Assembly: GCA_003349885.1 (NCBI GenBank)
Contig: QFXC01000011.1
Location: 672,865 to 736,864 of the forward strand
Direction of reading: 5' to 3'
DNA: 64,000 nucleotides
Origin: an endosymbiont of Galathealinum brachiosum
GTDB taxonomy: Bacteria > Pseudomonadota > Gammaproteobacteria > SZUA-229
This document shows positions 46,851-54,272 of this stretch, in pieces; position 1 is the stretch's first letter; every line of letters starts with the position of its first letter. The translations under genes were made by a program, and so were the position numbers. The notes beneath the pieces are model-generated. The model ran no database searches, had not been told where the DNA came from, and saw only the letters and a list, made by a program, of their open reading frames with translations.

Positions 46851-47645
46851 ATGGTGATGAATGAGGGGCAGGTAACCTGCCTGTTTGTGCATGGCTGGGC
46901 AATGAATAGCACCATATGGCAGCCGCTAATTGAGAAGTTACCGAACTGGATTAATGTTGAATCAGTGGATTTACCGGGGCATGGTTTAAGAATAAATGAG
47001 TCATTTACCAGTCTGGATGAATTAACAAAAGACCTACAGGCTCAATGTGATCAGTATAAAAAAGACAATGAGCCATTAATACTGGTTGGCTGGTCGCTAG
47101 GGGCTTTGCCCTGTTTGCAGTTATGCGTGAATGATGCAGAAGAAGTAGATGCATTAATGGTTGTAAGTAGTAATCCCTGTTTTGTAAGCAGAGATAACTG
47201 GCGTTGTGGCGTGGAGGCTTTAGTTTTCGATGAGTTTGCAGCGTCTCTAAAGAATGATTTTTCAGGTACAATTCGCCGCTTCCTTTCCTTGCAGGTAAAA
47301 GGCTCGGATTCTGGCAGAATTGTTTTACGCGATTTGCGTGAAAAAATTTTACAGCAGGCGGTGCCGAATGAAGTGAGCCTTGATGCGGGACTGGAAGTGC
47401 TTAAGCAGGTTGATCTACGTGATCAGTTAGAAGAAATAACAAAACCCGTAAGCTGGGTTTTGGGTGGGCAGGACGGACTTGTGAAGCAAGGCCTTGTCGG
47501 TGAATTAAAAATACTGATGCCACAGGCAGAAGTAGAGCTGTATGAAAAAGCAGGGCACGCGGCATTTTTGTCTCATAGCGAAGAGTTTTTGCAGCAATTA
47601 ATAAGTTTTGCATCAACTACTTTAAAAATTAAACATGTAAAATAA
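46851..47645 (+). CDS. bioH: Pimeloyl-ACP methyl ester carboxylesterase BioH-like
   Basis: BioH removes the methyl group from pimeloyl-ACP methyl ester, ending BioC-BioH pimelate synthesis for biotin. The 264-residue alpha/beta hydrolase has the oxyanion region FVHGWAMNSTIW, nucleophile Ser82 in GWSLGA, Asp208 in GGQDG and His236 in AGHAAF. It precedes bioC by four bases, which strongly supports the name. Either Met1 or Met3 may be the start. Confidence 0.92.
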   Translation: MVMNEGQVTCLFVHGWAMNSTIWQPLIEKLPNWINVESVDLPGHGLRINESFTSLDELTKDLQAQCDQYKKDNEPLILVGWSLGALPCLQLCVNDAEEVDALMVVSSNPCFVSRDNWRCGVEALVFDEFAASLKNDFSGTIRRFLSLQVKGSDSGRIVLRDLREKILQQAVPNEVSLDAGLEVLKQVDLRDQLEEITKPVSWVLGGQDGLVKQGLVGELKILMPQAEVELYEKAGHAAFLSHSEEFLQQLISFASTTLKIKHVK

Positions 47646-47649
47646 AAAT

Positions 47650-48528
47650 ATGAGTCAAACTGAAAAACATCGCATACAACAACATTTTGATGCAAAAGCC
47701 ATGTGTTACGAATCATCTGCTGTTTTGCAGCGCAGTGTGTGTGAAGAATTATTGCAGCGCCTTGATCTTACAAGTTTAAAACCATCCGTTGTGCTCGATG
47801 TAGGTTGCGGCACGGGTTGGGGTACGCAGGGCTTATTAAAAAAATATAAAAAAGCAAAAATCCTGTCATTAGATCTATCACCTGAAATGCTTAAGCAAAC
47901 TAAAAGCAAAGGCAGCTGGTTAAGAAAACCAACATTAATTTGTGGTGATGCCGAAGAAATTCCCCTGCAAGATGAATCAGTCGATCTGGTATTTTCAAGT
48001 TTAATGCTGCAGTGGTGCGATTATAAAAAAGTATTTGCAGAATTTAAACGCGTCCTAAAGCCAGATGGTTTATTAATGTTTACAACATTCGGGCCCGACA
48101 CATTAAAAGAATTGAGAAAAAGCTGGGCGCAGGTTGATGATAATGCACATGTAAATGACTTTACTGATATGCATGACCTGGGTGATGAATTAATTCATGC
48201 AGGTTTAGCCGAACCGGTAATGGATATGGATTTACTGACACTGACTTATAATGATGTCGTTTCAGTAATGGCAGATTTAAAAGCAATTGGTGCAAATACA
48301 ATTTTAAAAAACCAGAAAAAAACAAACAGACAAGGTCTGGTTACACCGGGAAAACTAAAACGAGTCATTTCTCATTATGAGAATTATCGAAAAGAAGGTG
48401 TGGTGCCAGCCAGTTATGAAGTAGTTTACGGGCATGCCTGGAAAACAACACAAAGAGCGACAAAAATATCTCAGGACTCGATGTCCGGCTCAGAATTTAC
48501 GATTGCAGTAGATCAAATTAAAAAATAA
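47650..48528 (+). CDS. bioC: Malonyl-ACP O-methyltransferase BioC
   Basis: BioC methylates malonyl-ACP using SAM, so that fatty-acid synthesis can build the pimelate chain. The 292-residue protein has the class I methyltransferase motif VLDVGCGTGWGTQG (about residues 48-61) and the downstream VFSSLMLQWCDYKKVFAEFK and LMFTTFGPDTLKEL segments typical of BioC. It follows bioH directly. Other bio genes are not in the window. Confidence 0.94.
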   Translation: MSQTEKHRIQQHFDAKAMCYESSAVLQRSVCEELLQRLDLTSLKPSVVLDVGCGTGWGTQGLLKKYKKAKILSLDLSPEMLKQTKSKGSWLRKPTLICGDAEEIPLQDESVDLVFSSLMLQWCDYKKVFAEFKRVLKPDGLLMFTTFGPDTLKELRKSWAQVDDNAHVNDFTDMHDLGDELIHAGLAEPVMDMDLLTLTYNDVVSVMADLKAIGANTILKNQKKTNRQGLVTPGKLKRVISHYENYRKEGVVPASYEVVYGHAWKTTQRATKISQDSMSGSEFTIAVDQIKK

Positions 48529-48539
48529 CGTATCTCTAG

Positions 48540-48935
48540 CTAAACGCGCTTACCGTCTTTAATGTATAAGCCTGATAGAACAGCTAAGTAAAAGGCAATG
48601 GCGCCTGTTTGTAACCAGTAGGGCATTGTGGATTGACCCTCTTTTAATACCGACGCGAGCTCATTTGATAGGTTTACTGAGCTAAGGCCAAGCACTGTTA
48701 TGGCAAGAACAATAATTGCATTAAGTGCAACTGCTCGATGTTGTGATGCTGAATAAAATAAAGCAATGTATGCGCAAACCGCAAAAGAAATTATTTTATC
48801 CTGATAGGCGTAAAATGGAGTGTCGTAGTAAACGAATAAAATGGGAACTTTAAAGCTAAAAAAATGGGCAGTAGCCATACAACAAAAATAAGCAGCACCA
48901 GCTAAAAATGCATATTTAGTTAAATTAGAATTCAT
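48540..48935 (-). CDS. Small four-helix membrane protein, unknown
   Basis: This 131-residue protein has four predicted membrane helices (near residues 8-28, 48-65, 72-90 and 107-123) and no motif I can assign. A polar loop (SNELASVLKEGQSTMPYW) separates the last two helices. It converges on bioC with an 11-bp gap and precedes no obvious operon partner. The integron array begins about 1.2 kb further along and does not include it: no attC is visible around it. Confidence 0.7.
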   Translation of the reverse strand: MNSNLTKYAFLAGAAYFCCMATAHFFSFKVPILFVYYDTPFYAYQDKIISFAVCAYIALFYSASQHRAVALNAIIVLAITVLGLSSVNLSNELASVLKEGQSTMPYWLQTGAIAFYLAVLSGLYIKDGKRV

Positions 48936-48974
48936 AACTTATTCTCTCTGTTTGATTGCTTAGATATAAGGTTT

Positions 48975-49511
48975 TTACCAATATTCAGATTTATTGAAAG
49001 CGTTAACGCAATATGACGTACCTGTAATGGGTTTAATTTCATCATCAACTAATGACTGACCAAGCCAGCCTTCAGGGTGTGTTAATGCGTGAGGTGCCTT
49101 AATTGTTTTTTCGCTAATAAGACTAAACCCGACTTTAGAATAAAACATAGGGTCACCATAAGTAAAAATTAGCTCAACACCTTTTTCTTTTAAGTGGTTA
49201 ATGCCATAATTTATCAACTTCTGACCAATGCCTTTTCCCTGGTGACTTGTATCTATAGCGACAGGAGATAAAAGAAAAGCATTATCCTTACTTTTAAACG
49301 TCAACGGGCTAAAGAATATACTGCCGATAATTATCTCATTTTCAATCGCAACAAAACCATAAAGATCCTGAGTCTTCGTACCAGACATCAAGTTATAAAC
49401 GAGATTCCCAATCACCTGTCCTTCAGTTTCTCCTTCCGAATCTGAAAATACTCTTGTGAATAGTTGTTGTATTTCATCAGTATCGTCTGGGTTGTAAGGT
49501 AATAGATTCAT
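48975..49511 (-). CDS. GNAT family N-acetyltransferase
   Basis: The 178-residue protein has the GNAT acetyl-CoA pattern: IIGSIFFSPLTF, LLSPVAIDTSHQGKGIGQKL (about residues 80-99) and a following helix and strand ending in a segment like GDPMFYSKVGFSLIS. This resembles predicted YhbS-type acetyltransferases. The substrate is unknown. It lies just outside the distal end of the integron array. Confidence 0.85.
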   Translation of the reverse strand: MNLLPYNPDDTDEIQQLFTRVFSDSEGETEGQVIGNLVYNLMSGTKTQDLYGFVAIENEIIIGSIFFSPLTFKSKDNAFLLSPVAIDTSHQGKGIGQKLINYGINHLKEKGVELIFTYGDPMFYSKVGFSLISEKTIKAPHALTHPEGWLGQSLVDDEIKPITGTSYCVNAFNKSEYW

Positions 49512-49723
49512 GAGATTAGCTTAGCATAAAAAGGAATATTTGATTGCTTAAGCTATTTTTCAGCTCAATAACTTTTTGAATGATTAAATTATTTTAAGCA
49601 TTAGGGCTGCTCATGAAACATTCTTGGCTCTAAAATTCCATTGGTATGATGTATTGTATCGCCATATGTGGAATGGTAGTTAGTGCGTTCTTTTTTTGCT
49701 TATCCTTCAGCATGTAATACTGA

Positions 49724-49773
49724 GTTAGTGCATGTGTGGTTTTGGTATATCGAATTTAAACGACTTGTTAGGC
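49724..49773 (-). other. Degenerate distal attC site
   Basis: On the minus strand GCCTAAC (49773-49767) followed by AAGTCGTTTAAATTCG is the standard left end of an attC site. The expected right end (GGGCGTTAG) is not visible, so the site seems truncated. It overlaps the end of the preceding cassette gene. The 213-bp gap 49512-49724 beyond it holds nothing else I can support. Confidence 0.55.
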
Positions 49774-50342
49774 TTTTTTCGAAATAAAAAAAGAGGAACT
49801 AAAGACATAAATAAAAGTTGAAATGATGGTGGTAATGGAACAGGTGAAACTGATGCATTACCAGTGTATTCATTGTCATTATTAATGATAAGTAATGATG
49901 GTTGAAGTATTTCTACTTCACCAGAGATAGATGAGATAATAATAGAGCCTTCTAAATCTAGCCAGGGTATAAAGGCATCTCCAGAACCTAAAAAGTCTTG
50001 CCAGAGAAAAATGTAAGCATGTGTTTCAGGGTCTTGCCCATCAATTACATGTGTAGCAAATGGATTTATATCGCCATGATTTTCATAAAAATCAATTTGA
50101 ATTGACTCATTGAGCTCTAGGTGGCCGTTGTAGAGATGAGAGTCTTCAAGTCCGCCAAGATCAAATGAGTTTGCGAAAGTAAACTGTATTTGTACGCGAT
50201 CCTCATCTGTTGTGATTGACTCGTTAAAGGTGGTAGGTGAAAAATTATGTATTTCATATCCTCCTTCTAAAATAAAAGCAGCGTAAGTGGATGACGAGAA
50301 AAAAATAATGAATGTAATGGTAAGTGTTTTAATGAGATTCAT
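49725..50342 (-). CDS. Cassette-borne secreted protein with PEP-CTERM-like tail
   Basis: The 205-residue protein has a signal peptide (about 21 residues) and a beta-rich middle. Near the C-terminus is a sorting-type signal: SPVPLPPS, a hydrophobic stretch (FQLLFMSLVPLFLF) and RKK. Proteins with such tails are processed by an exosortase-type system, usually together with exopolysaccharide. The reading frame then continues 14 residues (starting PNKSFKFD) that are translation of the attC site, so the original stop was lost or the cassette boundary shifted. Its function is unknown. Confidence 0.7.
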   Translation of the reverse strand: MNLIKTLTITFIIFFSSSTYAAFILEGGYEIHNFSPTTFNESITTDEDRVQIQFTFANSFDLGGLEDSHLYNGHLELNESIQIDFYENHGDINPFATHVIDGQDPETHAYIFLWQDFLGSGDAFIPWLDLEGSIIISSISGEVEILQPSLLIINNDNEYTGNASVSPVPLPPSFQLLFMSLVPLFLFRKKPNKSFKFDIPKPHMH

Positions 50343-50404
50343 GGGATCCTTCTTATAAAAAACTAATATGGATAGTACTAAATATTAGTATGTTCCATCA
50401 TAAA

Positions 50405-50456
50405 CATAATGCCCAGTTAAGGGAGTATGCTATTTTAAGCTCTGTGTGAGCGCATA
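50405..50456 (-). other. Short attC site between cassettes
   Basis: On the minus strand the right end CCCTTAACTGGGCATTATG is typical for attC, with GCTCACACAGAGC and CATACTCCC before it. The left half is reduced. It marks the junction between the PEP-CTERM-like pseudogene and the intact PEP-CTERM-like gene. The rest of the interval 50343-50722 is the 3' part of that pseudogene. Confidence 0.5.
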
Positions 50457-50459
50457 TTT

Positions 50460-51016
50460 TTATTTTTTTGATGATGATATTGATAATACACCTATTAAGC
50501 CAGATAGGAATAAAAATATTGGAGCGGGAAAAAGTGCAGGTGTAACATTAAATTAAATATTGTAATCTCAGGAAACGCGCTCTTGATTACCATCAAAACT
50601 CCGATAAATTTTTTGCCACTGAAATAGATTCACTTGTGGTAAGTGCATAATTGCTATGTTTTCATTTCCATTAGCTGTGGCGATGTCTATGTGCTGTTGG
50701 ATTTGAGCTATTAAAGAGAGTGCTAGCCCCCTTCATTTGATACGAGATTGAAAGAATAGGTAGCATTACTTAATAATGTGTTGTCTGGAATGGTAAATTT
50801 TAAATAATCAAAGTCACTAGAAAATAGTGTAGTGAGCAGATCGAAAGAAGCTGTACCAGTTACCCTATTATCTCCAGTCATGAAATTAAACGTTGGAATT
50901 GATGCGGTACTAATATCACCATCCAGGGCTTCATCGTAAACAAAAGTAGCTACTGCATTCAGATTAACAAGTAACAGCATGTGGTCAATTAGTGCTAAAT
51001 AATATGCTTTAAGCAT
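50460..51016 (-). pseudogene. Frameshifted PEP-CTERM-like secreted protein
   Basis: The first 97 codons (51016-50723) give a secreted-looking start and a domain with TFVYDEALDGDIS and DFDYLKFTIPDNTLL, as in many PEP-CTERM proteins. The frame then closes. A second frame (about 50722-50575) continues coding-like sequence (ATANGNENIAIMHLPQ). A third ends at 50462-50460 with the hydrophobic tail ALFPAPIFLFLSGLIGVL and SSSKK. Two frameshifts would join these into one protein of about 185 residues. It looks like a decayed cassette gene. Confidence 0.55.
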
Positions 51017-51072
51017 GTGGGGTACACCTGTAATAAAATTAAGAAAAGTTTCAGTGTAAGTAGAGGGGGGTA

Positions 51073-51110
51073 GTTTTATGCGCCTGGCACACTCGGACGA
51101 CTTGTTATGT
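51073..51110 (-). other. Truncated attC site
   Basis: On the minus strand ACATAACAAGTCGTCCGAG (from 51110) is a standard attC left half, followed by GCCAGGCGCATAAAAC. Only about 38 bp remain. The orientation agrees with the other sites. Confidence 0.45.
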
Positions 51111-51299
51111 AAAAATCATTGTTGGTATTCGTTGTAGGTCGATCTGCTTTGAATTCTGTACAAGCGTTCTATCTCTTGTGTGTTTATAGATATGATTTAT
51201 ATAGCTAATTAGAGTGCATCTTCAGTAAATAGATCTGCACAAGTTAATTCGGTAGAAAAAAGAAATACTGAGATTGATTAAAATATCTAGTTTACGTTT
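51111..51299. other. Cassette without a recognisable gene
   Basis: About 190 bp lie between the attC sites at 51073 and 51301. No frame of useful length or codon character is visible on either strand. It may be a gene-less or decayed cassette. Confidence 0.4.
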
Positions 51300-51300
51300 G

Positions 51301-51354
51301 AGTTAACTTGACGACGCGTTTTGTGCGCCGGTCAAGTTGGACGATTTGTTATGC
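51301..51354 (-). other. Compact attC site
   Basis: On the minus strand GCATAAC (51354-51348) leads to AAATCGTCCAACTTGAC, then CGGCGC, a short loop, GCGTCG and TCAAGTTAACTC. The arms CAACTTGAC and GTCAAGTT pair, giving the folded hairpin expected of attC. At 54 bp it is near the short end of known attC sizes. Confidence 0.7.
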
Positions 51355-51398
51355 GATACCATTAAGTCTTAATCCGACTATAGAATCTGATAATTATT

Positions 51399-52406
51399 CT
51401 ATAGTAACTGAAATAACGAACTGATAAAATTACTTAGTTCTTGCTTGGTTTTATCATAAGCAGCACGATTAAACGCTATTGTCGGTCCTCGTTCTACACA
51501 TGGATCATTATAAGTAAAATCTTTACCGCTCTTAACATTAACGATAACCCCCTCATCAACCTCTTTTAGCCTACAGGCGCGAGTAGTCTGGGCCTTCTTA
51601 AGCACGATAGGCTTCACTAGCTTTGTATAATCAAACACATGGTGTGCATTGGGATATTCATGCAATACAACATCTTTTCCATCTTTCTTTAATCGATTAA
51701 CGAAGGCGCGACATGTAACAACAGGGTTGTAGTTATCTGCCCCACCATGAAATATTCGTATAGGGTTATCAACGACTTCCTGTTCTTCTTTGTATTGAGT
51801 TATACAGGACGGATAAAATGCAATATATCCAGAAAACTCATGCTTCGAACCATGTAAGCGTTGAAAACGCTTCATACTCGAATACAAAGTTACTTGGCCA
51901 CCTCGTGAAAAGCCCATTATTGCAATCTTTTTAGGATCAACGCGGTTATGTTCCGCCAATAAATCTAAAGCGCGATAAGCATCGAATATCATAGCAAGTC
52001 GACCAAGCTTGCTCTGGTCGTTATTTACTTTATAAAGACCGCGACCTGTGAAACTATCTAGTATGAATACCGCAACGCCCATCTTGTTGATTTCCTGGGC
52101 CCAGTCATCAACATAACCGGACACACCACCAGACCCATGAACCAGGACAATAACCGGATATTTTTTCATTATCTTACGTGGATATCGTAGTTCTCCTGAA
52201 ATCGTTACTGGATTACCATTTTTTTTGCCCATCAAAAATTGCTGGTCAGTCAGCGTTATTGACTGGATCGTATATAATTCAATCCTTCCAACATCAGCGA
52301 TAACTGGTTTAATAAATACTAAATTAAAAATTATGAAAAATAGAAATGCTGCATAATACGAATATTCACCACATGAATATTCCTTCCATGACATAAATTT
52401 AAGCAT
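51399..52406 (-). CDS. Dienelactone-hydrolase-like alpha/beta hydrolase (cassette gene)
   Basis: The 335-residue protein has an N-terminal hydrophobic segment (about residues 17-36) that may be a signal peptide or anchor. The alpha/beta hydrolase domain has VIVLVHGSGGVSGY, nucleophile Ser167 in GFSRGG, Asp224 in HGGADNY and His255 or His256 in PNAHHVFDY, so the triad is complete. The C-terminal part after residue 260 is extra. Flanking attC sites place it in an integron cassette, where it is one of the larger genes. The substrate is unknown. Confidence 0.82.
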   Translation of the reverse strand: MLKFMSWKEYSCGEYSYYAAFLFFIIFNLVFIKPVIADVGRIELYTIQSITLTDQQFLMGKKNGNPVTISGELRYPRKIMKKYPVIVLVHGSGGVSGYVDDWAQEINKMGVAVFILDSFTGRGLYKVNNDQSKLGRLAMIFDAYRALDLLAEHNRVDPKKIAIMGFSRGGQVTLYSSMKRFQRLHGSKHEFSGYIAFYPSCITQYKEEQEVVDNPIRIFHGGADNYNPVVTCRAFVNRLKKDGKDVVLHEYPNAHHVFDYTKLVKPIVLKKAQTTRACRLKEVDEGVIVNVKSGKDFTYNDPCVERGPTIAFNRAAYDKTKQELSNFISSLFQLL

Positions 52407-52460
52407 AATATAGGCTCTCTTATGGTCGGTTTAGGATGCAACTAAGATTGTAATTATGAC

Positions 52461-52587
52461 GCATAACGCCCAGGTAAGGGGCAGATGACCCAGCAGGCTG
52501 GTTGTTTGAAATAGTGATTAGTAGTGTAAGTCATAAGAGCCATAAAAGTTAAGGGTTATTTGTCCCGCTTGACCGCCTTGTTAGAGC
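52461..52587 (-). other. Complete attC site (127 bp)
   Basis: On the minus strand it runs from GCTCTAAC (52587) to GTTATGC (52461), with left arm AAGGCGGTCAAGCGGGACAA and right arm TCATCTGCCCCTTACCTGGG. The arms pair over most of their length. It is closely similar in length and middle sequence (TAACCCTTAACTTTTATGGC) to the site at 53002. The stop codon of the next cassette gene lies in its first bases. Confidence 0.88.
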
Positions 52588-52994
52588 TTTTGTAAATACC
52601 TTAAACCTACAAACCATGACAGCCAACAAACTGATAGTGAGTAAAGGGCTGTGCTTAATATTAACTCAATATCTGTATTTATTAATGAAAGTAATATAGG
52701 TGGAATTAATGATGCTAATAGTAGGTATGAAATTGATAACAGTTTTAAATGCAATAATAAATGCCATATAAATGTGCCGTAAGTAAAAACTACAATATAT
52801 GCAATGCTTATACCCCATAAACTTACAAAGAATGAATTGCCAATTATTTCTTTTGTCGTTTCAAATTCAGGGGTTAGTGTGGAGCTAATGAATAAAAGAA
52901 GAATGCTTGTTGGTAAGACAGCGATTGGGCCAATTACTATTGCCCGCCAGTATGTAATTTTTAATAACTTCTCCATTGTTATTGGTTCTTTCAT
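52581..52994 (-). CDS. Cassette-borne four-helix membrane protein, unknown
   Basis: The 137-residue protein has about four membrane helices (near 17-37, 52-72, 80-102 and 110-131) and no family I recognise. It is flanked by two complete attC sites: the start is eight bases after the attC at 53002 and the stop lies inside the attC at 52461. That is the classic cassette layout. The function is unknown. Confidence 0.72.
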   Translation of the reverse strand: MKEPITMEKLLKITYWRAIVIGPIAVLPTSILLLFISSTLTPEFETTKEIIGNSFFVSLWGISIAYIVVFTYGTFIWHLLLHLKLLSISYLLLASLIPPILLSLINTDIELILSTALYSLSVCWLSWFVGLRYLQKL

Positions 52995-53001
52995 TTTTGT
53001 A

Positions 53002-53128
53002 GCTCTAACGCCCTGCTAAGTGGAAAATTACCCAGTAGTAAGGCTTGTAATTGTAGTTATTGGTAGTGTACGTTAAATATGGCATAGAAGTTAAGGGTAA
53101 ATTTTCCACCTTGAGCTACTTGTTAGGC
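53002..53128 (-). other. Complete attC site (127 bp)
   Basis: On the minus strand it runs from GCCTAAC (53128) to GTTAGAGC (53002). The arms AAGTAGCTCAAGGTGGAAAA and TTTTCCACTTAGCAGGGC pair. The middle shows the same TTACCCTTAACTTCTATG pattern as the site at 52461, so both belong to one attC family, as in sedentary chromosomal integrons. Confidence 0.9.
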
Positions 53129-53818
53129 TTGATTTTTACATATGATAGTAAATTTAATATTTCAGTTAAAGTGTAATTCGAACCAAAAACTAGCCTGTAG
53201 CGTTTAGGGCCATAGTAAACATGGGCAATTCTATAATTATTTTTTACATTTTCAACTAATAAACCATTTAATTTTGAACTAGAGATAATAGATGCTATAT
53301 CTGATGCGTTGAGTAATTCTTCTTTTCTTTCTAATAAGTCGTATATTAATGAATTTTCAATGTGATTATTTTATATACTAATATCATTAGGGTTTATTTT
53401 TAGAGTGGCTTTGTAAAATTCGTGCATGCTATTAATATGGTGACTGCCAAAATGCTTACTAAATTTTGCTGAGACATTTTCATTTTCATTAATTTCATTG
53501 AAAGTCTGTTGCTGGTATTAATGTTATTTGTTTTCCATCATCTCCACGGCTGAACATGAGAGTGTTGTTGTTAGGATTCTTTATTTCTCTGTATTGCTCT
53601 TTCTCAATACATATTTGTATATTTTCAAAAAATATTTTTCTATGTGTTTTAAGCTGACAAGTATTTGGTTTTATATAAATATTATTAGTGTTGTTTATAT
53701 ATAAGTGTGGTGAGTTGGCTTTGTTGTCTTTTTCATGAAATAACACCGATAAATCAAATTGTGAATAGGCGTAACCAAAAAATGCAATTAGAGCTGCGGC
53801 TATGATTATTATTCGCAT
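53116..53818 (-). pseudogene. Broken first-cassette gene (frameshift and internal stop)
   Basis: A 107-codon frame (53818-53495) begins with a signal-like segment (MRIIIIAAALIAFFGYAYS). Immediately after its stop another frame continues with coding-like sequence (SAKFSKHFGSHHINSMHEFY), is interrupted by TAA at 53373-53371, and resumes (LLERKEELLNASDIASIISS, then YYGPKRYRLVFGSNYTL) to TAG at 53118-53116 within the attC site. It could be one secreted protein of about 230 residues broken by a frameshift and a stop, or two adjacent short genes with one broken. The family is unknown. Confidence 0.5.
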
Positions 53819-53839
53819 AATTGTTTGTATTTTTTTTTA

Positions 53840-53846
53840 GCCTAAC
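53840..53846 (-). other. attI-like recombination point
   Basis: On the minus strand AACTGTTAGGC contains the integron core GTTAGGC (53846-53840). It is followed by the first cassette and lies 123 bp from the divergent integrase remnant, where attI is expected. The exact limits of attI cannot be set by eye. Confidence 0.6.
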
Positions 53847-53968
53847 AGTTAATTAGATAGAAAGTGTAATATTGAATATTTGACATTCTGTCTATTTCTT
53901 TTGTATTTTGTCTGTAAGTTACGCATTATTTGATTAGATTTAAACTTTAATTATATAAGGATGTACTT

Positions 53969-54100
53969 ATGACTGATATGGATGTTAGTAGTCAGGTTTC
54001 CTGTTTCTGGGAAAAGTTTATTATTAAATCAAAGAGATATAATATTACAGATAATTTAGTGTGCTGGTATGTTCGGTATGATGAGCTTATGAAAATTTAA
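53969..54100 (+). pseudogene. intI: Remnant of an integron integrase (IntI N-terminus)
   Basis: A 43-codon frame starts at ATG 53969 with AAGG upstream. The product contains FWEKFIIKSKRYNITDN and CWYVRYDELMKI, like the first 40 residues of long integron integrases (pattern FW-K-I-K---Y-----WYVRH). It then ends at TAA 54098-54100, with none of the catalytic tyrosine-recombinase part in the following bases. Its direction (away from the cassettes) and its place next to the attI-like point agree with an integrase gene truncated after recruitment of the array. Confidence 0.65.
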
Positions 54101-54236
54101 TTAGCACATTACGTATAAGCTTAAAAAATACTGTAAACACCTACTTGTGTTTAAAATATAATGTTGTAAACTTTTGCTATGCTTGTTCGCCTGATCAGGT
54201 GAGCATGCCGGTTAATCAACCGGTTAATTTGAGGCC

Positions 54237-54261
54237 TTTACTCAGTTCAACACTGAGTAAA
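54237..54261. other. Perfect 10-bp hairpin before the large lipoprotein gene
   Basis: TTTACTCAGT and ACTGAGTAAA pair perfectly around TCAAC, ending 11 bases before the start codon at 54273. It covers the usual ribosome-site distance, so it could limit translation or mark an operator. Upstream, CCGGTTAATCAACCGG is a second smaller palindrome. Confidence 0.5.
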
Positions 54262-54272
54262 TGAATTCGTAA

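Noticed and set aside
48540..49511. Membrane protein and GNAT genes as further integron cassettes
   Set aside because: No attC-like sequence separates or flanks them on the left; the array ends near 49700.
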